Position numbers and translations under genes: made by a program. DNA of 47,051 nucleotides, from the IMG/VR virus record IMGVR_UViG_3300032207_000263, positions 1 through 47,051 of that record. One strand, given 5' to 3'. The notes below the pieces were generated by a model. The model worked only from the letters and a program-made list of their open reading frames with translations, was not told the DNA's origin and searched no databases. The DNA is from a virus. Positions 9,076-17,505 of the stretch are shown one piece after another. Positions within the stretch are counted from its first letter, which is position 1, and the number at the start of each line of letters is the position of its first letter.

Positions 9076-9306
9076 CTATTTATCCGCCTTAGAATCTATT
9101 TTGGCCTCTATGGTGTCCAGCTTCTCAAATATACGTTGTATATCCTGACGAAACTCATCTCGCTTTACATACTCGCGAGCCACCAACACCTCTATGTCAC
9201 TAACCTCTTTCTCCAGCCTTCTTACGGAGTCCCATAGTGTCTTCATAGTCCAGCCAAAAATACCAGCACCGAGAGTGATTACTGTATTGATCAAACCCTG
9301 ATCCAT
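9076..9306 (-). CDS. Small membrane-anchored coiled-coil protein
   Basis: 76 residues: a hydrophobic segment near the N-terminus (GLINTVITLGAGIFGWTMKT) followed by a charged coiled coil (RLEKEVSDIEVLVAREYVKR onward) to the end. Topology resembles small phage spanin/holin accessory or XhlA-like proteins, but no family is certain. A GTG at 9312 overlaps the upstream stop; I prefer ATG 9306 because a GGGG ribosome-binding stretch lies five bases before it. Confidence 0.6.
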   Translation of the reverse strand: MDQGLINTVITLGAGIFGWTMKTLWDSVRRLEKEVSDIEVLVAREYVKRDEFRQDIQRIFEKLDTIEAKIDSKADK

Positions 9307-9308
9307 TC

Positions 9309-9785
9309 TCACCCCTTATTCATTATCGCCTTTACAATTATGCTAATTAGCCAAGCCGCCGCACCCGCTAAGATTGCAATCCAAGCTGACTTAACTGCTG
9401 TGTCTTTGGCTTCCTGCTGTGCGTACACCTCTCTTTCTCGTTGTGCCTGCACCTCTTTCATGCACCTTCGGTATTCCTCTAAGCCTTCGTTCCCATATGC
9501 GTACTTCAAAAGGGTAACTATTTCTTTACGTTGATTTTCAATCCGCTTTTTAGCGGCAAACATCTGTGCGGCCTCTGCCTCAACGGAGCTAGAAAACACA
9601 ACTGCTTTAAACGGGTTTGTACGTTTTTTTTGACGCTGACTTACATACAAAATATCTGATGCATGGCCCTGCCATCTAGCCACCACCTGAAACGTGTCTT
9701 CAATACTTTTACCGGCTTCAATAAAGGCTCTGACCCCAGCATACGCTTTGGTTGCCGCCGCCGCCGCTGTGATTGGGTCAATCAT
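9309..9785 (-). CDS. Conserved hypothetical protein with C-terminal membrane helix
   Basis: 158 residues beginning MIDPITAAAAATKAYAGVRA, an opening I associate with a protein found across marine phages. A charged helical middle is followed by one membrane helix (WIAILAGAAAWLISIIVKAI) at the C-terminus. Tail-anchored topology and the neighbouring TM/coiled-coil gene suggest the two act together at the inner membrane, perhaps in lysis or DNA entry. That link is inference only. Confidence 0.6.
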   Translation of the reverse strand: MIDPITAAAAATKAYAGVRAFIEAGKSIEDTFQVVARWQGHASDILYVSQRQKKRTNPFKAVVFSSSVEAEAAQMFAAKKRIENQRKEIVTLLKYAYGNEGLEEYRRCMKEVQAQREREVYAQQEAKDTAVKSAWIAILAGAAAWLISIIVKAIMNKG

Positions 9786-9830
9786 TAGAAACCTCGTAAA
9801 CTACATAGGGATCACGGTAGCCCCTTTACT

Positions 9831-10415
9831 TTACATTTTTGCGGCGCAATGTATGAATTTTGTTACCGCATAGCGGTCATGCCCCTGCAAAGTCGTCACT
9901 CCGTGGCATACCCAGCCCGGAAAAATAACCGTCTTGTTGTCTTCTGACTCAATGGTGTAAGAGTGTTTTGGAAAAAATAAATCCCCCCCTGCGCCTCCAG
10001 CTTTCTCAAAAGTGGTGGAAACCAAGGCATTTACCCACTGATCTATATGTGGCTCGTAGCGACTTAACGGTGGGTATTTTCGGAGCTTGGTGTAATCTGT
10101 GTTTGAGTGCTTTATACAATTCCAGTACTCATTTTCATCTACAAGTTCTTCAATAAACTCCGTGTTGAGGAATATTTTTTTGTTAAAGATGGACAGGATG
10201 TCCGAAACGCCTCTATCTCCATATGCTACATCCAACGATATTCCAAGTGCGTCAGTGTAATAATCCCCTTCTGGATTTTTGGCGGCAGAATACTCTTCCG
10301 GCAATTTTAGCTTGCTCTCAAGAAACTCTATCTCTCTCCAAACCAGTGCATATTCCTCATCGTTCAAATAATTTTCGATGATAATGTGCGGAAATGGATC
10401 ATTTTTGATCCGCAT
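9831..10415 (-). CDS. 2-oxoglutarate/Fe(II) oxygenase (prolyl-hydroxylase-like)
   Basis: 194 residues with a double-stranded beta-helix pattern. The iron triad is visible: His123 and Asp125 in YEPHIDQWV, and His171 in FPGWVCHGV, with Arg181 (HDRYAVTKF) as the probable 2-oxoglutarate anchor. Such enzymes hydroxylate proteins using O2 and 2-oxoglutarate and are frequent in marine phages. Its start abuts the end of a Gly-rich adhesin-like gene (11272-10415), so fibre modification is one possible role. The substrate is unknown. Confidence 0.8.
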   Translation of the reverse strand: MRIKNDPFPHIIIENYLNDEEYALVWREIEFLESKLKLPEEYSAAKNPEGDYYTDALGISLDVAYGDRGVSDILSIFNKKIFLNTEFIEELVDENEYWNCIKHSNTDYTKLRKYPPLSRYEPHIDQWVNALVSTTFEKAGGAGGDLFFPKHSYTIESEDNKTVIFPGWVCHGVTTLQGHDRYAVTKFIHCAAKM

Positions 10416-11272
10416 TAAAACGCAATACTCCCCGAACCCGTAAAGGTGTATATGTTGTAGTCGCCGTCCGTAGACTCAGACGGTGATCCTGTGGTCGCAC
10501 TTGCGCTTTGAAGAGTCCTGATGATTACTACGCCCGAGCCGCCGGAGGAGCCGCCGCCTGAGTCATTAGCGCCGCCGCCACCGCCGCCTGTGTTGCTGGA
10601 CCCCGAGCTTCCTGCATTGCCGCCGCCGCCTGATCCGCCGCTTGCCGTGCCTTCAAAACCGCCGCCACCGCCACCGCCTGCTCTTGTCACAGAAGAGCCT
10701 GTAATAGAAGAGGCCGTTCCGGCTCCACCCGCTCCCCCGGTACGAGCGGCAACGCCACTACCCCCGCCGGTTGCACCGCCGCCGCCACCGCATCCGCCCT
10801 CATCCTGAGCGGACCCGCCACCGTTCCCTTGACCAGCAGTTCCCGAGCCACCGCTAGCGTTTCCGGGGTCACTAGCACCACCGCCACCTGATCCGCCACT
10901 AACACCGTTATGGTAGCCGTAACTGCTCCTACCTCCGCCGCCACCGCCACCGTATGATAAAGACACCGTGCCGACGCCTGAATCGCCGACAATCGAAGAG
11001 TTGCCCCCACTGCCGCCTCTGGTATCAACATTGCCGGAACTGCTGGAGCCACCACCGCCGCCACTGCCAACGGTTATGGTATAAGTAGCGCCCCTAGTTA
11101 TTGCATATTCAGAGGATGTCAGGTAACCGCCCGCCCCGCCGCCACCGCCTCTTTGATTACCTCCGCCACCGGCTCCACCGGCTACCACTAAATAATCAAA
11201 AACGCCGGGGTCGGTAAGTCCGGGGTTGAACCCCCTTATAGACCCTCCGCCTCTGCTGGACAGTACCGGCAT
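10415..11272 (-). CDS. Glycine-rich adhesin-like protein, copy 2
   Basis: 285 residues, extremely rich in Gly with runs of GGGGG, interrupted by short strand-like peptides such as ATYTITVGSGG and SGVVIIRTLQSAS. Poly-Gly segments of this kind are known from phage adhesins, where they form packed polyglycine-II helices. The start overlaps the stop of the upstream fibre gene as TAATG. It is a paralogue of the protein encoded at 12710-13657, with the same opening (a GFNPG motif near residue 15). Likely a fibre-tip component; inference. Confidence 0.65.
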   Translation of the reverse strand: MPVLSSRGGGSIRGFNPGLTDPGVFDYLVVAGGAGGGGNQRGGGGGAGGYLTSSEYAITRGATYTITVGSGGGGGSSSSGNVDTRGGSGGNSSIVGDSGVGTVSLSYGGGGGGGRSSYGYHNGVSGGSGGGGASDPGNASGGSGTAGQGNGGGSAQDEGGCGGGGGATGGGSGVAARTGGAGGAGTASSITGSSVTRAGGGGGGGFEGTASGGSGGGGNAGSSGSSNTGGGGGGANDSGGGSSGGSGVVIIRTLQSASATTGSPSESTDGDYNIYTFTGSGSIAF

Positions 11273-12315
11273 TATGCAAACTGTATCTGACTGGCAAGAA
11301 CGGTAAACGTAGCATCTGCCGTCTTGATTATGGTGAACGTGTAAGAGTCTATGGAGGAGGCGTTACCTGCGGAGGGTGCGCTACCCCCAGACCACTCGGG
11401 AGTAACAGACGACCCGTCAACCTGATAAGCGTTGAGGTAGTACGCTGAACTGCCCTGAGTCATCAATATAGCCGCTGTCATGCTTTCACCTACCGCCATA
11501 ATACTGTTCAGCGTGGTTGAGCCATCTCCACGGAAATTGATTGTTCTGTTTGCCGTTTGGTTGGCCGTGTATAGCTCTACGGCCTGAGTAAGAAAGTCAA
11601 AGTTGATCGTGCCTGTAGTGCTTGTCTGGACGGTAACCTTTTCAATAATTTCAGCAATAGATGTTGTGCCGCTAAGAGAAACCTTACCGCTTGCATTAGA
11701 GCCAATAAGGTTTCCTGTTACCGTTGGAAGCGTAAGGGTTACATTTCCAGAATAAGCGGCATGAAGCGCAGATTGTATCTGTGTGTAGTGAGCATTGCCT
11801 GACTCGCAGTAGAACTTTACATTTGAAACAGAGCCGCCATTTTTTATGTCGATTGTTCCGTTTGTAACCTCTACCCCCGTATCAAGAACAACTTTACCCG
11901 CTCCATTCGGAGTCAAAGCAATGTTGCCGTCTGTGTTGGTAGAGCTAATCGTATTTGTATCAACCTTTAGGTTTTCAATAGAAACCGTGCCATCAGAGTC
12001 TTCTATAACCGCCTTATCAGCGGGAAACGCACAAAATATAGACTTGGTTCCTGCTTGCAAGTCAACAGCAGAGCCGCTGTTTGAACTCGCCAAAACTGTA
12101 GTCCTCGTAAGGGTGTTACCACTACTGGCGTAAGTCCCGAGACCCACCTCAAAGGCTGAGTTGCTGGTGTCTACAATCGCATAATAAGTTGTGTCTGCAT
12201 CCGATAGGACAGACGAAAACGTCACAAAATTGGTGGCCGCGCCGCCTAAAGCAATCGCACCCGTTCCGGTGGTCGTCGTTGTTTCCTTAACCCTATCTTT
12301 AATCACAAGAGCCAT
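11272..12315 (-). CDS. Tail fibre protein, copy 2
   Basis: 347 residues. The N-terminal head (MALVIKDRVKETTTTTGTGA) and a following beta domain form a virion-attachment part; the C-terminal domain includes NFRGDGSTTLNSIMAVGESM and ends TFTVLASQIQFA. The head and tail are closely similar to the 298-residue protein at 13657-14553; the middle (about 105-190) differs and carries TNTDGNIALTPNGAGKVVLD, a common fibre element. It pairs with the Gly-rich gene directly downstream through a TAATG overlap. Confidence 0.7.
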   Translation of the reverse strand: MALVIKDRVKETTTTTGTGAIALGGAATNFVTFSSVLSDADTTYYAIVDTSNSAFEVGLGTYASSGNTLTRTTVLASSNSGSAVDLQAGTKSIFCAFPADKAVIEDSDGTVSIENLKVDTNTISSTNTDGNIALTPNGAGKVVLDTGVEVTNGTIDIKNGGSVSNVKFYCESGNAHYTQIQSALHAAYSGNVTLTLPTVTGNLIGSNASGKVSLSGTTSIAEIIEKVTVQTSTTGTINFDFLTQAVELYTANQTANRTINFRGDGSTTLNSIMAVGESMTAAILMTQGSSAYYLNAYQVDGSSVTPEWSGGSAPSAGNASSIDSYTFTIIKTADATFTVLASQIQFA

Positions 12316-12325
12316 AAAGTAACCT

Positions 12326-12700
12326 TTAAATTTCAGCGGCAGGGTTGTCGTTTACAACCCACTCCTGATCTTCTTCAGACCAGTTATACGCGTTGCCGTC
12401 ATTTGGATATGGAACAGGGGCTTCCCAATCGTAGTCGCTATTTAGCGTCCAGCTAGGGAATGGCTTTGGGTACAAAAACACATTGTTCCCCGAGTCATAC
12501 GTTCCTCCTATATAAGCAAAACGCTGTCTAAAGTTGTTGTTGTAGCTTGTCTGCACCCATGTTCCACCCAGCAAATTTTGACAAAAATCCTTCCCCAACT
12601 GCTCTTGCTCAACGCCGTCACCGTCCGTGATAACGTCATTGTTAACCACGATAACCCTAAGAACTGTGCCGTCGTTAGAAATTTCTGCAAAATGAGCCAT
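12326..12700 (-). CDS. Conserved virion-associated protein between duplicated modules
   Basis: 124 residues starting MAHFAEISNDGTVLRVIVVN, a family I recognise from cyanophage and other marine phage genomes, with aromatic-rich C-terminal half (WTLNSDYDWEAPVPYPND). It is probably a minor tail/fibre component. It stands alone between the two fibre/Gly-rich modules and has no second copy here. Confidence 0.6.
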   Translation of the reverse strand: MAHFAEISNDGTVLRVIVVNNDVITDGDGVEQEQLGKDFCQNLLGGTWVQTSYNNNFRQRFAYIGGTYDSGNNVFLYPKPFPSWTLNSDYDWEAPVPYPNDGNAYNWSEEDQEWVVNDNPAAEI

Positions 12701-12709
12701 ATGCCTTAC

Positions 12710-13657
12710 CTATGAGATGGTGATTGTTCCAGATGACTCCCACTTGTAATAATCATAGCCAGCGGTGTTGTGAGTCGATGGGCCACCCGTAGTGACTACG
12801 GTATAACCGCTGTCTGGAACGGCAATCATAAAAAATCCGCTTCCGCCGTTACCGCCCGTAAAAGAGGATGCCGCCTCAGTGCGTGAGCCGCCGCCTCCGC
12901 CGCCTCCGGTACCTGTTGACCCGCTAGTCCCGCTATTGTTGTAGCCACCGTTGCCTGCGCCATCGCCTCCGACGCCCCGAGAACCGTAATAACCACCGTG
13001 AGATGTATAGTACAAACCACCGCCTCCGCCGCCAGAGCCAAGATATCTTGAGGCGTATCCGTAATAAGCGCCGGTACCACCATCGCCGCCGTCATACCAA
13101 TAGTTTGGAGTGCCAGAAGAGGTGTAGTGACCGTTACCGCCTACTGCGTTTTTTCCGCCACCACCACCCGGACCAGAGTAAGAGTCATTGGGCAAGCCAC
13201 CATCATTACCCTGACCGGCTGTTCCTTCACCGGCAACAGTTGCGTACAAGCCTGAGCCACCACCGGAGCCGCCGTTTCTGCCTTGACCATTGCTGTTATG
13301 GCCGGGGCCACCGCCTCCGCCCCCAGTTGCAGTAATAGTTGTAATGTCAGACCCAGAAAATGTACTGTTACCACCATCGCCGCCTTGGCCGGTGCCGTTA
13401 GATGCTCCTGAGCCTCCACCGCCAATGGTTATGGTGTATGTAGTGCCAAGATATAGTACAACACTATTAAGGTACTCAAGCACACCGCCACCACCTGCGC
13501 CACCACCACCAACACTACCGCCGTCGGACGTGCCGGGACCGCCGCCTCCGCCGCCTGCCGCAATCAAGAAGTTTGTTATGGTCAGGGGCGTAGCACTTGC
13601 GCCGGGATTGAATCCAATTGCTGAATTAGCGCCAAATGTCGATAAAAGTGGAGGCAT
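12710..13657 (-). CDS. Glycine-rich adhesin-like protein, copy 1
   Basis: 315 residues, Gly-dominated with Tyr- and Ser-containing variants (YYGSRGVGGDGAGNGGY). Begins MPPLLSTFGANSAIGFNPG; contains TTYTITIGGGGSG, and ends in a non-Gly strand domain (YYKWESSGTITIS). Paralogue of 10415-11272 and likewise translated from a TAATG overlap with the fibre gene before it. Probably a polyglycine-type adhesin or fibre tip. Confidence 0.65.
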   Translation of the reverse strand: MPPLLSTFGANSAIGFNPGASATPLTITNFLIAAGGGGGGPGTSDGGSVGGGGAGGGGVLEYLNSVVLYLGTTYTITIGGGGSGASNGTGQGGDGGNSTFSGSDITTITATGGGGGGPGHNSNGQGRNGGSGGGSGLYATVAGEGTAGQGNDGGLPNDSYSGPGGGGGKNAVGGNGHYTSSGTPNYWYDGGDGGTGAYYGYASRYLGSGGGGGGLYYTSHGGYYGSRGVGGDGAGNGGYNNSGTSGSTGTGGGGGGGSRTEAASSFTGGNGGSGFFMIAVPDSGYTVVTTGGPSTHNTAGYDYYKWESSGTITIS

Positions 13658-14553
13658 TATGCGTACTGAGTCTGACTAGCCAAGACAGTAAACGTAGAGT
13701 CTGCTGTTTTAATGAACGTGAAGATGTACGAATCTATAGAGTTTGCATTTCCTGATGATGGCGCAGAACCACCTGACCACTCAACCGTAACTGACGAGCT
13801 ATCAACTTGATAAGTATCTAGATAATACGCAGAGCTACCTTGAGTCATTAGTATAGCCACTGTCATGCTTTCGCCTGTAGCCATAACAGAATTTAACGGC
13901 GTAGAGCCATCACCGCGAAAGTTAATCGTCCTGTTCCCCCCTTGGTTTGCCGTATAAAACTCAACGGCTTGAGTGAGAAGGTCAAAGTTAATCGTACCCG
14001 TTGTACTGGTTTGGGTAGTAACCTTTTCAATCATCTCGGCAACAGAGGTAGTGCCAATAAACTTAACCTTGGCATTTGCATCCGCTGTTACTGCTTTTGA
14101 CGCCTCCGAGGTGCCAAGCGTGGTGATGTCAAGATAGTTAATCTCTGTGGCTGTAGCTGTTACACCATCTAGGATATTTAGCTCTGCCGCAGTGGACGTA
14201 ACTGCCGTCCCATTGATCACTAGCTGATTGGAGGCATTTAGGAAAACAGATTTTCCTGCGGGGTAGTTAATAAATACGTCTTTTGTGCCCGCCTGCAAAT
14301 CAACGGCTGACCCACTATTAGAGCTAGCAAGCACGGTGGTTCGCGCCAGCGTGGTCCCGCTTGCAGTAAAGGTTCCAAGACCTACCTCAAAAGCAGTATT
14401 GGTGTCATCGACAATGGCGTAATAGGTAGTGTCACCGTCTGACAGGACCGAGGTGAACGTAACAAAATTAGGTTCAGCCCCAGCAAGCGTAATTGCGCCC
14501 GTGCCTGTCGTAGTGGTCGTCTCTTTTACGCGGTCAGCAACAACAAAAGCCAT
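13657..14553 (-). CDS. Tail fibre protein, copy 1
   Basis: 298 residues. Same head (DRVKETTTTTGTGAITLAG) and same C-terminal domain (NFRGDGSTPLNSVMATGESM) as the 347-residue copy at 11272-12315. The middle instead holds an LNILDGVTATATEINYLD element seen in many phage fibres. It starts four bases after the stop of the gene upstream. The paired arrangement with a Gly-rich partner is repeated downstream, which points to module duplication. Confidence 0.7.
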   Translation of the reverse strand: MAFVVADRVKETTTTTGTGAITLAGAEPNFVTFTSVLSDGDTTYYAIVDDTNTAFEVGLGTFTASGTTLARTTVLASSNSGSAVDLQAGTKDVFINYPAGKSVFLNASNQLVINGTAVTSTAAELNILDGVTATATEINYLDITTLGTSEASKAVTADANAKVKFIGTTSVAEMIEKVTTQTSTTGTINFDLLTQAVEFYTANQGGNRTINFRGDGSTPLNSVMATGESMTVAILMTQGSSAYYLDTYQVDSSSVTVEWSGGSAPSSGNANSIDSYIFTFIKTADSTFTVLASQTQYA

Positions 14554-14555
14554 TT

Positions 14556-15002
14556 TTATGCAATCCGAATAACAGCGTTAGATGCGTCAGCAGTTGGGAA
14601 CACGATGGTAAAATCGCCAGAACTGGAGGATTTATCAGAACCAAAATCCAAAACAACAACTGTGTTTGTGGTTCCGCTTCCGCTACCTGCCGTGGTGTTA
14701 TATATAAGTGCTCCACGCGCCGTTAAAGTACTGCTGGAGAACGTGAGATCGGCGAAGTCGGTAAGGGCCGTTGTTCCTGACGTGGTAGGAGTAACGTTAG
14801 TAAGCGTCCCGCCACCGGCTGAATAGCCTGTACCACTAATCTCATTAGATGTTGTGTACGCGGTGGTTGCCGCATTAAAAGAAGCACTGTTGGTGTACAT
14901 TGCCAGCTTATATGTATCACCCGAGCTATTTGTAAAATCATGTTTCGCCTGAAGCAGTTCCTGCTTAAACGACGTACACATAAAGTTTCCGCTAAAAGCC
15001 AT
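14556..15002 (-). CDS. Conserved virion protein (148 aa)
   Basis: Thr/Ser/Gly-rich beta protein beginning MAFSGNFMCTSFKQELLQAK, with LAMYTNSASFNAATTAY and a C-terminal strand domain (SGDFTIVFPTADASNAVIRI). This opening is typical of a minor virion protein encoded near fibres of marine podoviruses and siphoviruses. It lies between the connector genes and the fibre module. No enzymatic motif. Confidence 0.6.
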   Translation of the reverse strand: MAFSGNFMCTSFKQELLQAKHDFTNSSGDTYKLAMYTNSASFNAATTAYTTSNEISGTGYSAGGGTLTNVTPTTSGTTALTDFADLTFSSSTLTARGALIYNTTAGSGSGTTNTVVVLDFGSDKSSSSGDFTIVFPTADASNAVIRIA

Positions 15003-15003
15003 A

Positions 15004-15294
15004 TCACATTCTCCTGATAAGTTCGGCTAGGTCTTTTTGCCCCGCATCAAGAAGGGCGTTGTACACTGTAGTTCGGTCGCTTTTCGCGGCCTCTTTCATG
15101 TAGAAAACAAGAACCGCTCTAATGTGATCCTTGAACGCCTGCGCCTGTGCCTGCACTTCTGGCAACGCAGTATCGGCTACCGAGATGATCTTATCTAAGC
15201 ACCTCTCAGCAATCTCATCTGGGGAAAACCCCCTGTTCTGTGTCGTGTGGACATTAACGCTACCCACCTCAAAACCACCGCTAACACCAATCAT
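15004..15294 (-). CDS. Conserved hypothetical protein (96 aa)
   Basis: Short helical protein with N-terminal glycine turn (MIGVSGGFEVGSVNVHTTQN) and the motif GFSPDEIAERCLDKIISVAD. It overlaps the adaptor gene upstream by 4 bases. I have seen this type between connector and fibre genes in uncultured marine phages; function is not known. Confidence 0.55.
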   Translation of the reverse strand: MIGVSGGFEVGSVNVHTTQNRGFSPDEIAERCLDKIISVADTALPEVQAQAQAFKDHIRAVLVFYMKEAAKSDRTTVYNALLDAGQKDLAELIRRM

Positions 15295-15932
15295 CCTCTA
15301 GGCTTCCTTACCTCACCGCTACGATAACTGTCTGTCGTGCTGTATCCCTCTCCCAACTGCTCAAGTTTTGCTAATGCCTCTGCATACCTTTGGGCATATA
15401 ACTGCATTAAATCTGGGTCGCCCTTCAGGTATGTATATGCCTCTACTAGACACCCATATAAAAGCGTGGACTCAGCGTTAGTACCGAGCCAGCTAGTGCC
15501 GTCTCCAGATGTAGTGATTGAGGTAGGCTTGTGGAAGTAATGCAGTTCTGCATCGTATGCAGAGTCAGGGGTGGGGCCGAGAATAAACGCGGTGCGGCTA
15601 AAAATGCCGTAGTACTTGGGCGCTCCCTGCGTTGTCGTTAGCGGGTACGCCTGACGTATAAAGTTTACGTCCTTAAAGATCAGATACTCAAAGCCGGAGT
15701 TGTCGATAGCCAATGAGTAGGGTGTCAGGAAGTCTGACGGCATAACCAGATATTGGTTGCCGCTGGCTACCGAACCAGACACGTTCTTTCTAAAATCAGG
15801 CAGTTGCACTGTCTTCAGGATTTTGTCTTCTGCCTGCGTAATGATTGTTGTCAAATTATTGACAAAGCTAGTCTCGTTTGACTCGCAATAATCCTGTATC
15901 GCCTGTTTTAGGGAGGTAAACGTAAACGCCAT
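15291..15932 (-). CDS. Head-tail connector/adaptor protein
   Basis: 213 residues starting MAFTFTSLKQAIQDYCESNE, then helix-rich ITQAEDKILKTVQLPDFRKN and VMPSDFLTPYSL. The pattern (N-terminal helices, a beta middle, and a C-terminal helical part with LYGCLVEAYTYLKGDPDLMQ) matches adaptor proteins that sit under the portal in podovirus-like phages, such as the T7 gp11/SU10 adaptor group. It overlaps the gene before it by one base and the one after by four. Confidence 0.6.
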   Translation of the reverse strand: MAFTFTSLKQAIQDYCESNETSFVNNLTTIITQAEDKILKTVQLPDFRKNVSGSVASGNQYLVMPSDFLTPYSLAIDNSGFEYLIFKDVNFIRQAYPLTTTQGAPKYYGIFSRTAFILGPTPDSAYDAELHYFHKPTSITTSGDGTSWLGTNAESTLLYGCLVEAYTYLKGDPDLMQLYAQRYAEALAKLEQLGEGYSTTDSYRSGEVRKPRG

Positions 15933-16276
15933 CAGGATGTCTCCACCGTTACCCGCCCAACAACACCCGCCATATCAAGACCGACAGTCCGGCTTCCAAG
16001 CGCCGTATTGCCTCCCCCGACAGGATCGAACGCAGAAAGCGCACGACTTTCATCAAGGCTGTCGTCAGGTCTCGGAAACCGAAGCGCCTGTGGATCGTTC
16101 GCATTGACATCCCCCAGTTTCAACTGAGGCTGATCCTGATCTACAACATCCCTGCCAACCAGCAGACCGTTCCAGCGGCCATCCTCAATCTGTCTGACCA
16201 AGTCGCGCAGTGGATATCGGAAACCTGTCCGATCACAAAATCCAAACGCCTTGGAGCCTTTCGCGTAACTGCTCAT
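15932..16276 (-). CDS. Conserved small structural protein (114 aa)
   Basis: Begins MSSYAKGSKAFGFCDRTGFR, a motif (AFGFCDRTGFRYPLRDLV) widely shared among marine phages in the connector region. The C-terminal half is less ordered (Asp/Pro-rich, then GNTALGSRTVGLDMAGVVG). Probably a connector or minor virion component. The Cys-x-Arg-Thr pattern has no partner cysteines for metal binding. Confidence 0.55.
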   Translation of the reverse strand: MSSYAKGSKAFGFCDRTGFRYPLRDLVRQIEDGRWNGLLVGRDVVDQDQPQLKLGDVNANDPQALRFPRPDDSLDESRALSAFDPVGGGNTALGSRTVGLDMAGVVGRVTVETS

Positions 16277-16968
16277 AAATTGTTATACCCACCGGGAGCC
16301 ATGTAAAGCGATGCCTTTTCTCTGGATGCGTCTGCCGCCAGATTCCACTGCTCTTCGTACACATCCTTGAGTGCTGGTGCCAGTTGTATTGATTCAGGCT
16401 TCTTGCTCGCTATGTAATAGGCTAGACCAGCTACCATGCACGGCAGATACCGCGCCGGTACATCCATGTTGTTGGACGCTGGCTTTCCGGTGTCCTCTAT
16501 CCTGTCTAGGTAGTAATACGCAAACGTGTAGGTTGTTGTTGCGTCTGGCACAGGCCAGAAGTGCAACGTCAGTCCCGCAGGCTTGCGCTCAACGTAATAC
16601 TGTAGCGGCCTGCCCTGCGTCAGCTTGTTGGTCTGATGAGCGTACTGGCTCACCGAGATTCTTTGCATTGTCAGATCAGACTGCTTGGAGGTGTCTCCTG
16701 CGTCAGTTCGCAAAAGCCCTTCTACAATATCCTGCTTTTCCGAGGTCAGATCGTATGACGAGGTGCCTGCGGTCAGAGTCTGCGTAGCATCCCTTACTGT
16801 CCACAAGTTAAGACCACGGTTCTGCCACTCCAGCATCAACAAATCCAGACTGCGCCGTGCCGTCCGGTAGTCATAGCCGCTTCGTAGTTCAGAGCCTGCT
16901 CGCTCAAACGCCTCCTCAAATATATCTGACAAGTCAAGAGTAAAGGCTGTCGTACCGCTAGTCGCCAT
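16273..16968 (-). CDS. Tail accessory factor (P22 gp4-like)
   Basis: 231 residues. Opening LDLSDIFEEAFERAGSELRS and SLDLLMLEWQNRGLNLWTVR followed by TQTLTAGTSSYDL are diagnostic of the P22 gp4-like tail accessory factor, the first adaptor ring bound to the portal. The remainder alternates strands and helices (YYVERKPAGLTLHFWPVPD). Overlaps the following gene by 4 bases. Together with the gp10-like protein it supports a short-tailed virion. Confidence 0.75.
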   Translation of the reverse strand: MATSGTTAFTLDLSDIFEEAFERAGSELRSGYDYRTARRSLDLLMLEWQNRGLNLWTVRDATQTLTAGTSSYDLTSEKQDIVEGLLRTDAGDTSKQSDLTMQRISVSQYAHQTNKLTQGRPLQYYVERKPAGLTLHFWPVPDATTTYTFAYYYLDRIEDTGKPASNNMDVPARYLPCMVAGLAYYIASKKPESIQLAPALKDVYEEQWNLAADASREKASLYMAPGGYNNL

Positions 16969-17231
16969 CAGACCATCCTCCCTCTAGTCCTGCCCCGCAT
17001 AGCTATGCCATTCCTGCATTTTGCGGGAGGTATTCTGCCGCCACCAGACTTCTTGCTGACGCCAGCCTCAGACAAAGCAATAGCTATCGCCTGCTTCTTG
17101 TTTTTGACTTTTTTGCCAGAGCCGCCGGACTTCAGCTTGCCGTCCTTAAACTCTTTCATCACCTTCTTAACCTTTCGGGAAGCGGGTGCATTTCTGGTTT
17201 GCTTGCCAGTCTGCGCTCTGCTTATGGGCAT
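16968..17231 (-). CDS. Very basic small protein (87 aa), DUF6496-like
   Basis: Lys/Arg/Gly-rich, with KKVMKEFKDGKLKSGGSGKK then KNKKQAIAIALSEAGVSKK, a short helix-turn pattern I associate with the DUF6496 group found in phages and bacteria. C-terminus RNGIAMRGRTRGRMV is Arg/Gly-rich. First in translation order after three further basic proteins. High positive charge suggests nucleic-acid contact, perhaps neutralising packaged DNA; inference. Confidence 0.6.
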   Translation of the reverse strand: MPISRAQTGKQTRNAPASRKVKKVMKEFKDGKLKSGGSGKKVKNKKQAIAIALSEAGVSKKSGGGRIPPAKCRNGIAMRGRTRGRMV

Positions 17232-17235
17232 ATCG

Positions 17236-17505
17236 TCACCAGTTCTTGCAAGACCAATAACGAGCAGACATCTTGCTTGGCGGCTTGGAGTCGCACTTGT
17301 GTCTAGCGCGGAAAGACTTGCGTCGCCCCGGCTGGCTCTTCTTGATCTTCATGTTCTTGTCGCCATAGCGGATGATTTTCTCTTTTCCATCCTCACACGC
17401 CTTGACCACAAACTTTTTCTTGGCGTGGCTGGGTGTCCGCTTTGGCTTGTTGCACGACATGGACTTCTTGTTGACCTTGCCGCCCTTCTTGTAATAAAGG
17501 CGCAT
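17236..17505 (-). CDS. Very basic small protein (89 aa) with Cys residues
   Basis: Starts MRLYYKKGGKVNKKSMSCNK. Contains RTPSHAKKKFVVKACEDGKE and KIIRYGDKNMKIKKSQPGRR, and ends PSKMSARYWSCKNW. Four Cys are spread along the protein. Similar proteins occur beside capsid genes in marine phages. It shares the YYKKGGK opening with the 70-residue protein at 17759-17971, which suggests the two are related or carry the same sorting tag. Confidence 0.55.
   Translation of the reverse strand: MRLYYKKGGKVNKKSMSCNKPKRTPSHAKKKFVVKACEDGKEKIIRYGDKNMKIKKSQPGRRKSFRARHKCDSKPPSKMSARYWSCKNW

Noticed and set aside
13003-13679. Pro/Arg/His-rich plus-strand ORFs opposite the Gly-rich genes
   Set aside because: GGN codons on one strand give Pro/Ala/Arg-rich open frames on the other. 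These are mirror effects.
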